Assembly: GCA_002784505.1 (NCBI GenBank)
Contig: PFLF01000117.1
Span: 1-22,123, forward strand
Reading direction: 5' to 3'
DNA from: Candidatus Roizmanbacteria bacterium CG_4_10_14_0_8_um_filter_39_9
GTDB lineage: Bacteria; Patescibacteriota; Microgenomatia; UBA1406; GWC2-37-13
Length of the DNA stretch: 22,123 bases
Below, one piece after another: positions 5,697 to 13,858 of this stretch. Below the pieces are notes generated by a model, which had not been told where the DNA came from, did no database searches, and saw only the letters and a program-made list of their open reading frames with translations. The position numbers were made by a program, and so were the translations under genes. Every line of letters starts with the position of its first letter. Within the stretch, counting starts at the first letter, position 1.

Positions 5697-7451
5697 ATGA
5701 AAGCTGATATCTTCAAGGGATTAAATGCACAGCAGAAAGCGGCTGTTTCATACACGGAAGGACCCTCTATTATTCTTGCAGGAGCCGGATCGGGGAAAAC
5801 GAGAGTCCTGATCCATAAGGTACTTCATCTTATTCATGACCTGAAGGTTGATCCATCATCCATAATAATGATCACCTTTACAAATAAGGCTGCGGGAGAA
5901 ATGAAAAAAAGAATCGCGCTTCAAACAGAAAAAAAATTAGGGTATGTCGGCACGTTTCATTCCTTTTGTGCAATGGTGCTTCGAAAAGAAGGGAGAAGCA
6001 TCGGTATCCCCGTTGATTTTACGATATATGACGATGATGATCAGCAAACGCTTATTAAGCATATTCTCAAGGAGAAGGATATAAAAAAATACACTGCATC
6101 TTATATAGCGAACAGAATTTCTACAGCAAAAAATGTTTTAGTTGGTCCCGAGCGATACCTGAGGACATTTCAGGATTATAGTGGAGCGGTTGTCTGTCCG
6201 GTATATGAGGAATACGAAAAGCGCATGAAGAAAAATGACGCGGTTGATTTCGACGATCTTATTCTCAAAACCGTTCAATTATTTATAAGGCATGATGATA
6301 TTCTCGACCGATATCAAAATAAGTTCTCTCATATTTTTGTGGATGAATTTCAGGATACCAATTATGCCCAATATACATTCACCCGCAAATTAAGTGAAAA
6401 AAATAAAATGGTGACCGTAGTGGGCGATTTTTCACAAAGTATTTATTCATGGCGGGGAGCGGACATTCGGAATTTGGAAAAATTTCAGGATGACTTTAAA
6501 TTAGCCAAGGTATTCAATCTGGAAGTAAACTATCGGTCTACTCAACGCATTTTGGACTATGCCTTTGAAATCATTTCAAAAAATGAAGGTCATCCCATCC
6601 TTAAATTGCGCACTGAAAATTTAGGCGGAGAAGACGTGATTGTATATGAAGCCCATGATGAACAGGATGAAGCGTTTTATGTAGTACATGAGATTGAAAA
6701 GTTGAAATATCAGTTCTCATATCAGAATATTGCGGTGCTTTATCGAACCAATGCGCAGTCACGGGTTATCGAGGAGGCATTTCTCCACTACAATATTCCC
6801 TATACCCTTATTGGAGGGACGCGCTTTTATGAACGAAAAGAAGTAAAAGACATTCTTTCGTATTTGCGATTATTGGTAAATCCGATTGATGAAGTTTCAA
6901 AAGATCGGGTAGAAAAACTGGGCAAGCGAAGGTTTCTGCAGTTTGCAGATCTTTACAAAAAAATATACACTAAGATTCAGTCCATTCCGACGATAGAACT
7001 GATGGAGCAAATTTTTGCCAGCACCAATTATTTAGACCTCTATAGTCCCGATGATCCAGAGGATTTCGGGAGGCTTGAAAATATCAAAGAACTCAAATCG
7101 GTTGCGGGTCAATATCCTGATGTTGTCATCTTTCTTCAACAGGTAGCATTGGTTGAATCGGAGTATTCAGAGGGCGAAAAAAAACGAAGGAATGTCGATG
7201 GAGTACGCCTTATGACACTTCATCAAGCAAAAGGACTTGAATTTTCTGCAGTTTTTATTGTGGGGTTGGAAGACGGAATCCTTCCTCACTCCAGATCTAT
7301 TGACGATTTCTTTCAGCTTGAAGAGGAGAGGCGGCTGTTTTATGTGGGGGTAACACGCGCACAGTATCTGCTGTACATTACACATGCAAGACGGAGATAT
7401 ATATTCGGAAAGCGCGGGGAAACGGTAACATCACGCTTTATCGGCGGATGA
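5697..7451 (+). CDS. UvrD/PcrA-like superfamily 1 DNA helicase (short form)
   Basis: An ATP-dependent 3'-5' DNA helicase of the UvrD/Rep/PcrA group, expected in nucleotide-excision or mismatch repair and replication-fork clearance. Motifs in order: Q-motif region LNAQQKAAV (9-17), Walker A GAGSGKT (29-35), motif Ia ITFTNKAAGEM, motif Ib GTFHSF, Walker B VDEFQDTN (about 215), motif III VVGDFSQSIYSWRGA, motif IV NYRSTQRIL, motif V LMTLHQAKGLEF, and motif VI RRLFYVGVTRAQ near residue 545. At 584 aa it is well below the ~720 of PcrA. The usual RIINxPxRGIG segment of subdomain 2B after LRLLVNP is missing, and the protein stops ~25 residues after motif VI, lacking the C-terminal RNA-polymerase-interacting tail. 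Motif III has GDFSQ instead of GDxDQ. Confidence 0.93.
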   Translation: MKADIFKGLNAQQKAAVSYTEGPSIILAGAGSGKTRVLIHKVLHLIHDLKVDPSSIIMITFTNKAAGEMKKRIALQTEKKLGYVGTFHSFCAMVLRKEGRSIGIPVDFTIYDDDDQQTLIKHILKEKDIKKYTASYIANRISTAKNVLVGPERYLRTFQDYSGAVVCPVYEEYEKRMKKNDAVDFDDLILKTVQLFIRHDDILDRYQNKFSHIFVDEFQDTNYAQYTFTRKLSEKNKMVTVVGDFSQSIYSWRGADIRNLEKFQDDFKLAKVFNLEVNYRSTQRILDYAFEIISKNEGHPILKLRTENLGGEDVIVYEAHDEQDEAFYVVHEIEKLKYQFSYQNIAVLYRTNAQSRVIEEAFLHYNIPYTLIGGTRFYERKEVKDILSYLRLLVNPIDEVSKDRVEKLGKRRFLQFADLYKKIYTKIQSIPTIELMEQIFASTNYLDLYSPDDPEDFGRLENIKELKSVAGQYPDVVIFLQQVALVESEYSEGEKKRRNVDGVRLMTLHQAKGLEFSAVFIVGLEDGILPHSRSIDDFFQLEEERRLFYVGVTRAQYLLYITHARRRYIFGKRGETVTSRFIGG

Positions 7452-7466
7452 TCAGGTCAAGAAATA

Positions 7467-7475
7467 TGGTAAAAT
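7467..7475 (+). promoter_or_regulatory. Extended -10 promoter of the acyltransferase gene (leaderless layout)
   Basis: TG-G-TAAAAT (TG at 7467-7468, hexamer 7470-7475). The hexamer ends 6 bases before the ATG at 7482, so position +1 falls on the A of the start codon. No Shine-Dalgarno sequence and no good -35 are visible; the extended TG may compensate. Confidence 0.6.
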
Positions 7476-7481
7476 AGTCAC

Positions 7482-8078
7482 ATGTTTAAAGATAAGATGG
7501 GAAAACAATTATCAATAGATCAGGCAATACACAAGATTATTATTCGTTTCTCAAATATTTTGCTTGAAACCCAAGTGTTCATTCTTCATATAATTGGGCA
7601 TGTCCCTTCCCATTCCTTTCGTTGGATGTGTTACGCAATTGCAGGGATCAAAATGGGAAAGGGGTCCGTTATTCACACGGGAGCACGTTTCTTTGACCCA
7701 AAAAATATAATAATTGGAAATGACTCAATTATCGGCGAAAATGCCATTCTTGATGGCCGGGAGGTATTGAAAATAGGAAGTCATGTGGATATTGCCTCCG
7801 CCGTCATGATTTATAATTCACAGCACAACATTCACAGCGAAAATTTTGAGTCGGAGTCTGGAACAGTTATTATTGAGGACTATGTGTTTATTGGCCCACG
7901 AGCGACCATTTTACCCGGTGTCACCATCGGACGGGGTGCTGTTATTGCAGCCGGTGCAGTGGTCACAAAAAACGTTGATGCCTTTTCAATTGTGGGAGGT
8001 GTTCCCGCAACCAAGATTGGAGAAAGAAAAAATAAGAACCCTCATTATGTTCTTGGCAGAACACGCCTTTTCCGCTAA
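7482..8078 (+). CDS. Hexapeptide-repeat (left-handed beta-helix) acyltransferase
   Basis: A 198-aa protein of the maltose/colanic-acid O-acetyltransferase type. An N-terminal helical region (about 15-55) precedes repeated hexapeptides with I/V/L at every sixth position (IIIGNDSIIGENAILDG, VFIGPRATILPGVTIGRGAV, IAAGAVVTKNV), ending in the family signature FSIVGGVPATKIG. The Asn-Ser-Gln-His-Asn-Ile-His segment near residue 111 supplies the conserved active-site histidine. These trimeric enzymes transfer acetyl groups from acetyl-CoA to sugars, here most plausibly in cell-surface polysaccharide synthesis, but the acceptor cannot be read from sequence. It is transcribed 31 bases after the helicase gene from its own extended -10, and its 3' end overlaps the convergent VanW gene by 4 bases. 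Confidence 0.88.
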   Translation: MFKDKMGKQLSIDQAIHKIIIRFSNILLETQVFILHIIGHVPSHSFRWMCYAIAGIKMGKGSVIHTGARFFDPKNIIIGNDSIIGENAILDGREVLKIGSHVDIASAVMIYNSQHNIHSENFESESGTVIIEDYVFIGPRATILPGVTIGRGAVIAAGAVVTKNVDAFSIVGGVPATKIGERKNKNPHYVLGRTRLFR

Positions 8079-9475
8079 TCCTGAGTCCCGACTAAAAACA
8101 CGGCTGCCCAAGGTTTGTATACGGAGTAAAAATTTTTCTCGAAAAGTACCTCATTATTTTTAGTAACTTTGTAGTCAAATTTAGCCTTTCCTCCCCAGGC
8201 GGCGAAATCAACCTGTTTAACTACCCCTCGCTTTAATGTCGGGTCATCCTGATACACGGGCAAAGGAGGCGAGGCTACGTCAAACAATACCGGCGTTGAC
8301 ATTTCAATGTTCCGGCCATCTTTTTTTCCATAAAGTTTAAAATAAAGGAGCATTTTATCTTCATCAACAATGGTCTGGATGAGGATATCAGTTGGTGTAT
8401 CATTTTCAACCTTGAGATCAACAGTGGGCGAAAATATTGTTGCATCGAGCCCCGGCTTTGAGTCATTTTCATAGTACGAAACTCGATAGGCGTGGGCATG
8501 CTGTTCGATTATAGGGAGTCCTGCATTCAAAGCCGCCCTAAAAAAGGTGGTTGATACCTGACATACACCGCCACCATCTCCTAAAACCGTTTTACCTTCC
8601 TTGATAATGTAGGCAGGTTGGTATCCCGTATTTGCAGAGATATCTCCGATTGCATCACCGAATGAAAATACTTTATTTTTTTGCATCATAACTCCATTAA
8701 ATTTTGCTGCCGCCAAAATAACATTATGAATGCGGGTAGGAATTGAATGAGTATAGTTTGAGACACCCTCTCCGATCAACTCCTCAATGCCAAAATGATT
8801 TGCCTTTGCAAGTGTTATGTCTGGCTCAACAGGCACTTCCCGTAAAGTCACAACGATATTTTGTTGCCGGTATTTGAGGCTTCGAACAGATTGCTCAATA
8901 TCCTTGAGAAAGAGGTCGGCGAGGAGTTTATTCCCTTTTTCTTCTTTTTGAAATGTGGTTACCTTGTTATTTTCAAATTTGAATAAAGCATTTTTCGCCG
9001 GCACATTATACGAATCCTCAAACTGGGATAGGGCGTCAGCCACATAGGCTTTGTTATATTGGATCTGTGTGGTAAACGGAAATACCTCTAAACCTAAGAG
9101 TGCGGCCACTTTCTGGTAGTAGCGAGAGGGCGCGTGAGAACTTCTTCCAACGTAATATGCCCTTTCATATATTTCATCGATATTAGTGTGTAGGTCAAGC
9201 AATTCAGCCGAATAGGTTGCTATAACGGTATTTTTATACGAAATATATATGATGCTTTTTTGTATTTTTTTTTCTTTTTCAGCATACATTCCCAAAACTG
9301 AGTCCTTCGTTTTATAGGCAACGGGGAGAGAATCAATAAGAACATGAGGGTATAGCGTTCCTTTTGTCATAGCCTCTTGTCTTATAAGACCATATGCACA
9401 AATTGAAAAGGAAACAATGATCGCCAGTATGGGGATAAGAAAGAGAAATATAAACTGAGTGCGATTGAGCTTCAT
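8075..9475 (-). CDS. VanW family protein
   Basis: A 466-aa membrane-anchored protein: membrane segment at about 8-30; an extracytoplasmic region (about 45-215) that fits the peptidoglycan-binding PG_binding_4-type domain often found ahead of VanW; the VanW domain (about 230-390) with SFGDAIGDIS, GDGGGVCQVSTTFFRAALNAG (Cys about 305) and QHAHAYRVSYY; and a C-terminal ~75-residue beta domain in the place of the G5 domain. VanW proteins occur in glycopeptide-resistance clusters and many envelopes, but their activity is not settled. The frame is open upstream into the divergent gene, but ATG 9475 (MKLNRTQF) is chosen because it directly precedes the membrane helix and sits just after a -10 box. 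The location beside the PBP and sortase block supports an envelope role. Confidence 0.88.
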   Translation of the reverse strand: MKLNRTQFIFLFLIPILAIIVSFSICAYGLIRQEAMTKGTLYPHVLIDSLPVAYKTKDSVLGMYAEKEKKIQKSIIYISYKNTVIATYSAELLDLHTNIDEIYERAYYVGRSSHAPSRYYQKVAALLGLEVFPFTTQIQYNKAYVADALSQFEDSYNVPAKNALFKFENNKVTTFQKEEKGNKLLADLFLKDIEQSVRSLKYRQQNIVVTLREVPVEPDITLAKANHFGIEELIGEGVSNYTHSIPTRIHNVILAAAKFNGVMMQKNKVFSFGDAIGDISANTGYQPAYIIKEGKTVLGDGGGVCQVSTTFFRAALNAGLPIIEQHAHAYRVSYYENDSKPGLDATIFSPTVDLKVENDTPTDILIQTIVDEDKMLLYFKLYGKKDGRNIEMSTPVLFDVASPPLPVYQDDPTLKRGVVKQVDFAAWGGKAKFDYKVTKNNEVLFEKNFYSVYKPWAAVFLVGTQD

Positions 9476-9494
9476 ATTTGCTATCATAATATAC
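9476..9494. promoter_or_regulatory. Overlapping divergent promoters of the VanW and solute-binding-protein genes
   Basis: A 19-base gap separates the two divergent ATGs. On the plus strand an extended -10, TG-C-TATCAT (9479-9487), ends 7 bases before ATG 9495. On the minus strand TATGAT (9488-9483) ends 7 bases before ATG 9475. The two hexamers overlap over almost their full length, so the promoters should be mutually exclusive, and both predicted mRNAs are leaderless. Confidence 0.55.
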
Positions 9495-10973
9495 ATGGAT
9501 GAAAAAACTACGTCAGAAGTGCCAACTCCTGTTTTTGAGACAGTCCCTGTTGGAGAAACCAATGCACTCCAACCTGAAGAGCTGTCTCCAGAGGTTGCAT
9601 CTCCTGAAGACGCATCCTTCCACACAGCCGGGCCCGAAATTGCTCCTTCCGATCAACCTTTAGTCTATCAGGAAAGCAAGGTAAAATATATAGTCATTGG
9701 ACTGGGAGTGGTGGTTTTTATCATTCTTTTAGTACTTTTTATCTCAATCTTTACCAGTAAATCAAAAAATATTCAAAAAAAAGAGGTAAAGTTGGTATAT
9801 TGGGGGCTGTGGGAAGACGAGCAGGTATTTGCCCCCTTGATAAAACAATATCAAGATAGTAATCCTGGGGTAACCATCACCTACGAAAAGAAATCGCCAC
9901 AGGAATATAAGGATAAGCTTATTGTAAGGAGCCAAAAGGGACAAGGCCCCGATATTTTCAGATATCACAACACCTGGCTTCCGCAGATTCGCGAAATAAC
10001 AGCACCTCTTCCTCCTGAGATTATGACAAATGTGGATTTTGAAAAAACCTTTTTCCCTATTCACCAAAAGGATCTCAAAATTGGCATATATTATTACGGA
10101 TTACCTCTGGAAGTTGATGGATTAGTGTTGATCTGTAATATGAGCTTGTTAAAGAAAGCCGGACTTAATACCACTCCCTCAAACTGGGACGAACTCATTG
10201 ATTTTGCAGGACGAGTTCAGGTTACCGACAAGGAAGGTGTTATTATCACATCTGGAATGGCTATGGGGACTGCGTCAAATGTCGAACACTTTTCTGATAT
10301 ATATGGGCTTATGCTTCTCTTAAACGGCGGAGAGCTTAACAAACTTTCCCAACCAGAAGCTGCTGGGGCACTTGAGGCATATCGAAGATTTGCAGAGCAA
10401 CCGAATGAAATATGGAGCGAGGCAATGCCTAATTCTATTGCAGCATTTGCTCAGGAGAAAGTAGCCATGATCATAGCGCCCTCATACGATCTGCTTGCAA
10501 TAAAAGCAATGAACCCGGATGTAAAAATAAAGGTGGTTCCGATTCCAAAACCTCCAGGAGGTCAGCAAGTGTCGATTGCCAGCTATTGGGTTGAAGGTGT
10601 TTCAAAGATGAGCAAAAACCAGATTGAGGCGTGGAAATTCTTAAAATATTTGACAAAAAAGGAACAAATGACCAAACTATATGAGCAAGAAAGCTCAACG
10701 CGTCTTTTTGGAGAACCGTATGCACGAGTAGATCTGGCCCCTCTTGTTGTTCAAAATGAGTATATCGGGGCGGTGGTAAAGCAGGCAAGTGACGACGTAT
10801 ACGTATCACTTCCCCTTATTTCAAAAACATATGATGCGGGTTTGAATGATGAGATTTCCCGGTATATAGAAAATGCAATCAATGCAAGCATACAGGGAGT
10901 CTCTTATGGAGAGGCGCTGACAACTGCTAAAAAAGGAATTGATCAAGTTCTCGTACGATACAAGATTGAGTAG
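9495..10973 (+). CDS. Membrane-anchored extracellular solute-binding protein (ABC sugar-binding type)
   Basis: A 492-aa protein with an acidic, Pro/Glu-rich N-terminal tail (1-60), one membrane helix (about 65-86) and a large extracytoplasmic domain of the family-1 solute-binding fold: VKLVYWGLWEDEQVFAPLI, then NPGVTITYEKKSPQEYKDKL, GPDIFRYHNTW, the LPLEVDGLVLICNMSLLKKAG hinge region and IAAFAQEKVAMIIAPSY. The family captures sugars for ABC importers. Unusually it has no lipobox cysteine and carries a ~60-residue cytoplasmic tail. No permease or ATPase is encoded nearby, so it may serve a distant transporter or act as a surface binding protein. The start at ATG 9495 is favoured over an upstream alternative at 9459 because the latter overlaps the divergent VanW start and the -10 lies just before 9495. 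Confidence 0.85.
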   Translation: MDEKTTSEVPTPVFETVPVGETNALQPEELSPEVASPEDASFHTAGPEIAPSDQPLVYQESKVKYIVIGLGVVVFIILLVLFISIFTSKSKNIQKKEVKLVYWGLWEDEQVFAPLIKQYQDSNPGVTITYEKKSPQEYKDKLIVRSQKGQGPDIFRYHNTWLPQIREITAPLPPEIMTNVDFEKTFFPIHQKDLKIGIYYYGLPLEVDGLVLICNMSLLKKAGLNTTPSNWDELIDFAGRVQVTDKEGVIITSGMAMGTASNVEHFSDIYGLMLLLNGGELNKLSQPEAAGALEAYRRFAEQPNEIWSEAMPNSIAAFAQEKVAMIIAPSYDLLAIKAMNPDVKIKVVPIPKPPGGQQVSIASYWVEGVSKMSKNQIEAWKFLKYLTKKEQMTKLYEQESSTRLFGEPYARVDLAPLVVQNEYIGAVVKQASDDVYVSLPLISKTYDAGLNDEISRYIENAINASIQGVSYGEALTTAKKGIDQVLVRYKIE

Positions 10974-10993
10974 ACACCCGCCTTCACAAATTA

Positions 10994-11002
10994 TGTTAAA
11001 AT
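10994..11002 (+). promoter_or_regulatory. Extended -10 promoter of the gene at 11008 (leaderless layout)
   Basis: TG-T-TAAAAT (TG at 10994-10995, hexamer 10997-11002) ends 5 bases before ATG 11008, nearly the same arrangement as upstream of the acyltransferase gene. No Shine-Dalgarno site is present. Confidence 0.6.
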
Positions 11003-11007
11003 AAACT

Positions 11008-13065
11008 ATGAATTTGCCCTTCTTTTCCTCCAAAAAAAATATAAAAGACGTGTTCTTCGGTCTTTTTCTTAAAGAGTCACAGGGGTGCGGGTATATTCTT
11101 GTCCAAGACGAACATGGTGTTACGGTAAAGACTAAAAAAAAATTTCAATATTCGGATTCCTGGGAACATCTTACGGAGGATGTCGACGAGATCCTTTATA
11201 AGCTTGAGCAGGAGACCCAATGTCATGTAGAAAAAACTATCTTCTTTTTGTTTTCACATTTAATTGATGAATCTGTTAAGGAGATTAAGAGGCCATATCT
11301 GCAAAAAATAAAAGAATTGTCAAAAAATCTGGAATTTAAGCCGGTAGGATATATAGAGTGTCATGAAGCTGTTGCCTCCTTCCTGCATGACAAGGAGTCT
11401 TTAGCTCTCACCTCCATTTTAGTCGAGCTTGATGATACGAACATTGGTGTGTTTGTATATAAGTCAGGAAGAAAAATCAGAAGTATTGTTGTTGCCAGAA
11501 CAGATGCAATTATTGATGATTTAATTTCGGCATTTACGACCGTAGGATCAAATGCCCTGCTTCCAAACCGACTTATTTTATATAACTCATCAAGCCTTAT
11601 TGAAGAGTCGACAAGTATCATAACGCACAAATGGCCATCTGAACTGTTTGCCCAGATGCCGCGCGTAGAGATATTAAATGAAGCCGATATCGTATCGGGA
11701 CTCGTTCAGGTATTTGAGAAGCAGATTGAAACAATTGAATCTGGTGTTGATGAAGCACCAGATGCTGGAGCGATCAAACAAAAATCTGTTTTGGGCTTTT
11801 TAATAGGTGAGGATATTGGGTTAATGGATAGTCAGTCTGTCGCCCACGGGCCACGTGATGAGAGTAAGAAAATTATTGCTCCTTCCGAGCCTTTTTTAAA
11901 AAAAAGCATAGAGGAAATGAATAAGGTTGGAAGTTTTCTGATGCGCACCTTCAAACAAATGAACATAAAATTGTATGGACTAGTTTTCGGTGGAATAGTA
12001 CTGTTTATTGGGATAGTATTCTGTCTGATGTTCTTTTTCCATAAAGCAACCATCCTTATTACTTTGCCCACCAAAACGGTAGAGCGAACAGTTTCCACTG
12101 TGGAAATCCCGATCCTCATCGCTTCTTCATCAATGCAGCTCAAAGACACAAAAGTAACGACAGGAAAAAAGGATATAGGTGATAAGGCAAAAGGAGAGGT
12201 AACGCTTTTTAATTTTGATGATACAGATAAGACATTCTCTAAAGATACCGTGCTTCAAGCCGACAATATACGTTTTACCTTAGACGGTGACGTTACGGTC
12301 GCATCCTCAACCCTCGCGTCCGATGGTTCAGCAAAATTACCGGGAAAGCAAAAAGCAAAAATTACTGCCATTGAAATTGGCATTGAATCCAACTTGGACA
12401 AAAATAAAAGATTTCGGATCGCCGACCTATCAACATCGGTATATTTTGCTATGAACGACAATGCGATAACCGGAGGAACAAAAAAAACGCTGAGAACCGT
12501 TTCAAAAAAAGACCTTGAAGATCTTAAGGGATCGCTTTTGGATAAAGCAAAAAAAAATCAACAAGATAAGTCAACCACCATTCAAAATGCTGGGATAACA
12601 TTTATTGATCAACTCACGGATTTTCAGATAAGTAATGCGAAATATTCAAAAGAAGTGGGGGAAGAAGGAGATAGTTTAAATCTTCAGGCAACGGTAACAT
12701 CAAAATTCTATTATTTTGAAAATGATAAGGTCTTGGTCTTTCTTGCAGGGGAACTTGAAAAGGATACGCCCAGCGGATTCAAATTTGAAACAAAAAATAT
12801 CACCTACGCCGTCGATAAAGTTACCAAGAAAGGGGTGGGTACGGTGCTTACCCTTAAATCAAAGGCAATTGCGGTTAAATCTTCCAATGGTATTGAGATT
12901 ATGGAGCACATAAAAGGCAGTCAGGATACGGAAGCACAAACCTATCTGTCACGCCAGATAGGTGCAATTGCAGTGCAAATCCAGATGTATCCACGCGTGT
13001 ATTGGTTGTCCTCCCACATCCCCTTCTTTAAACGCAATATTGATTTACAGATTGATTCAAAGTAA
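11008..13065 (+). CDS. Transmembrane protein: ATPase-fold-like N-terminus and baseplate-J-like extracellular domain
   Basis: A 685-aa protein in two halves around one membrane helix (about 322-344). The cytoplasmic half (about 12-240) looks like a degenerate actin/PilM/FtsA-type fold: an FFGLFLKES opening strand, and a LVELDDTNIGVFVYKSGRKI segment resembling the second phosphate loop, but without convincing nucleotide-binding glycines. The outer half (about 345-680) begins KATILITLPTKTVERTV and has KGEVTLFNFDDTDKTFSKDT, the pattern commonly labelled baseplate J/gp47-like in Patescibacteria. The role is unknown. The combination could link a cytoplasmic platform to a surface structure, and this window encodes PilN/PilO-like proteins without a separate PilM. 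The sortase gene follows after 15 bases. Confidence 0.6.
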   Translation: MNLPFFSSKKNIKDVFFGLFLKESQGCGYILVQDEHGVTVKTKKKFQYSDSWEHLTEDVDEILYKLEQETQCHVEKTIFFLFSHLIDESVKEIKRPYLQKIKELSKNLEFKPVGYIECHEAVASFLHDKESLALTSILVELDDTNIGVFVYKSGRKIRSIVVARTDAIIDDLISAFTTVGSNALLPNRLILYNSSSLIEESTSIITHKWPSELFAQMPRVEILNEADIVSGLVQVFEKQIETIESGVDEAPDAGAIKQKSVLGFLIGEDIGLMDSQSVAHGPRDESKKIIAPSEPFLKKSIEEMNKVGSFLMRTFKQMNIKLYGLVFGGIVLFIGIVFCLMFFFHKATILITLPTKTVERTVSTVEIPILIASSSMQLKDTKVTTGKKDIGDKAKGEVTLFNFDDTDKTFSKDTVLQADNIRFTLDGDVTVASSTLASDGSAKLPGKQKAKITAIEIGIESNLDKNKRFRIADLSTSVYFAMNDNAITGGTKKTLRTVSKKDLEDLKGSLLDKAKKNQQDKSTTIQNAGITFIDQLTDFQISNAKYSKEVGEEGDSLNLQATVTSKFYYFENDKVLVFLAGELEKDTPSGFKFETKNITYAVDKVTKKGVGTVLTLKSKAIAVKSSNGIEIMEHIKGSQDTEAQTYLSRQIGAIAVQIQMYPRVYWLSSHIPFFKRNIDLQIDSK

Positions 13066-13080
13066 GATAAGCACAATTCT

Positions 13081-13815
13081 ATGCATGTGTATTTGAAAGA
13101 AAATAATTCCATAAAAAGACGTGCAGTAAACTATTTTTCATATGTGTCGCTCATTCTTGGAGCTCTTTTATTGTTTTGGTCTTTTTATCCTGTTTTATCA
13201 TTTGAGTTGTACTCCCGTTTTTTTATTCAGGAGAATGTTTTATCACCTCTTCCCGTATCTGACATTGCATCTTCTATCCAAGAAGCAAGTACGGTGTTGG
13301 GGACCGACTCAAAATATTCAAACAATCTGAGGGATTTTACCCAAGCGCATCTGTGGTTTCCCACACAAAAAGATGCGCCGGTACAAAACAGATTCAGCGT
13401 AAAAGACTACTATATAACCATCCCTAAAATTAATATTTCAAAAGCGCATGTCATTGTGGGGGGGGAAGATCTTTCAAAAAGCTTAGTTCACTATATGCCC
13501 CGAACACTCCCGGGAGAGTATGGCAATGTGGCGATTTTCGGTCACTCAACCTTGCCCCAGCTTTACAACTCGAAAGATTATAAAACTATTTTTACCTATC
13601 TGTCCTCTCTTGAGAAAGGCGATAAAATTTATATTACCGTTGGCGATCTTGAATATGAATATGAGGTGGGGGAAATGTTTGTGGTAATGCCCGATAAGAT
13701 TTCAGTGCTTGACCAAAAATATGACGCATCCTATGTGACCCTTATTACCTGCGTACCGCCCGGCACATGGTGGAAGCGACTTGTAGTGCGGGCAAAACTT
13801 ACGCAACTTCCTTAA
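13081..13815 (+). CDS. Sortase (cysteine transpeptidase)
   Basis: A 244-aa protein with an N-terminal membrane helix (about 20-41) followed by a sortase beta-barrel. Visible features are IPKINISKAHVIVGG, the LPGEYGNVAIFGHST block with catalytic His155, TLITC with nucleophile Cys224, and RLVVRA with the catalytic Arg233. Sortases cut LPXTG-type motifs between Thr and Gly and attach the protein to the cell wall or to another subunit. The subclass is unclear (closest in feel to D/E). It lies between the baseplate-J-like protein and the class A PBP, and two proteins with LPETG and PPTTG C-termini are encoded ~8-10 kb upstream. The gap to the previous gene is 15 bases with no Shine-Dalgarno site, so it is probably co-transcribed. 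Confidence 0.9.
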   Translation: MHVYLKENNSIKRRAVNYFSYVSLILGALLLFWSFYPVLSFELYSRFFIQENVLSPLPVSDIASSIQEASTVLGTDSKYSNNLRDFTQAHLWFPTQKDAPVQNRFSVKDYYITIPKINISKAHVIVGGEDLSKSLVHYMPRTLPGEYGNVAIFGHSTLPQLYNSKDYKTIFTYLSSLEKGDKIYITVGDLEYEYEVGEMFVVMPDKISVLDQKYDASYVTLITCVPPGTWWKRLVVRAKLTQLP

Positions 13816-13822
13816 TATGCCT

Positions 13823-13851
13823 TTGAATAAGCCTATAATATATGGTAATAT
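13823..13851 (+). promoter_or_regulatory. Promoter of the penicillin-binding protein gene (leaderless layout)
   Basis: TTGAAT (13823-13828), a 17-bp spacer, then an extended -10 TG-G-TAATAT (TG 13843-13844, hexamer 13846-13851) that ends 7 bases before ATG 13859. A second consensus TATAAT at 13834-13839 lies just upstream and could give a start with a short leader. This is the most complete plus-strand promoter in the window. Confidence 0.65.
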
Positions 13852-13858
13852 GTAGGCT

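Noticed and set aside
9476..9625. N-terminal extension of the VanW protein
   Set aside because: It would run through the start of the divergent gene; the ATG at 9475 precedes a membrane helix and follows a -10 box.
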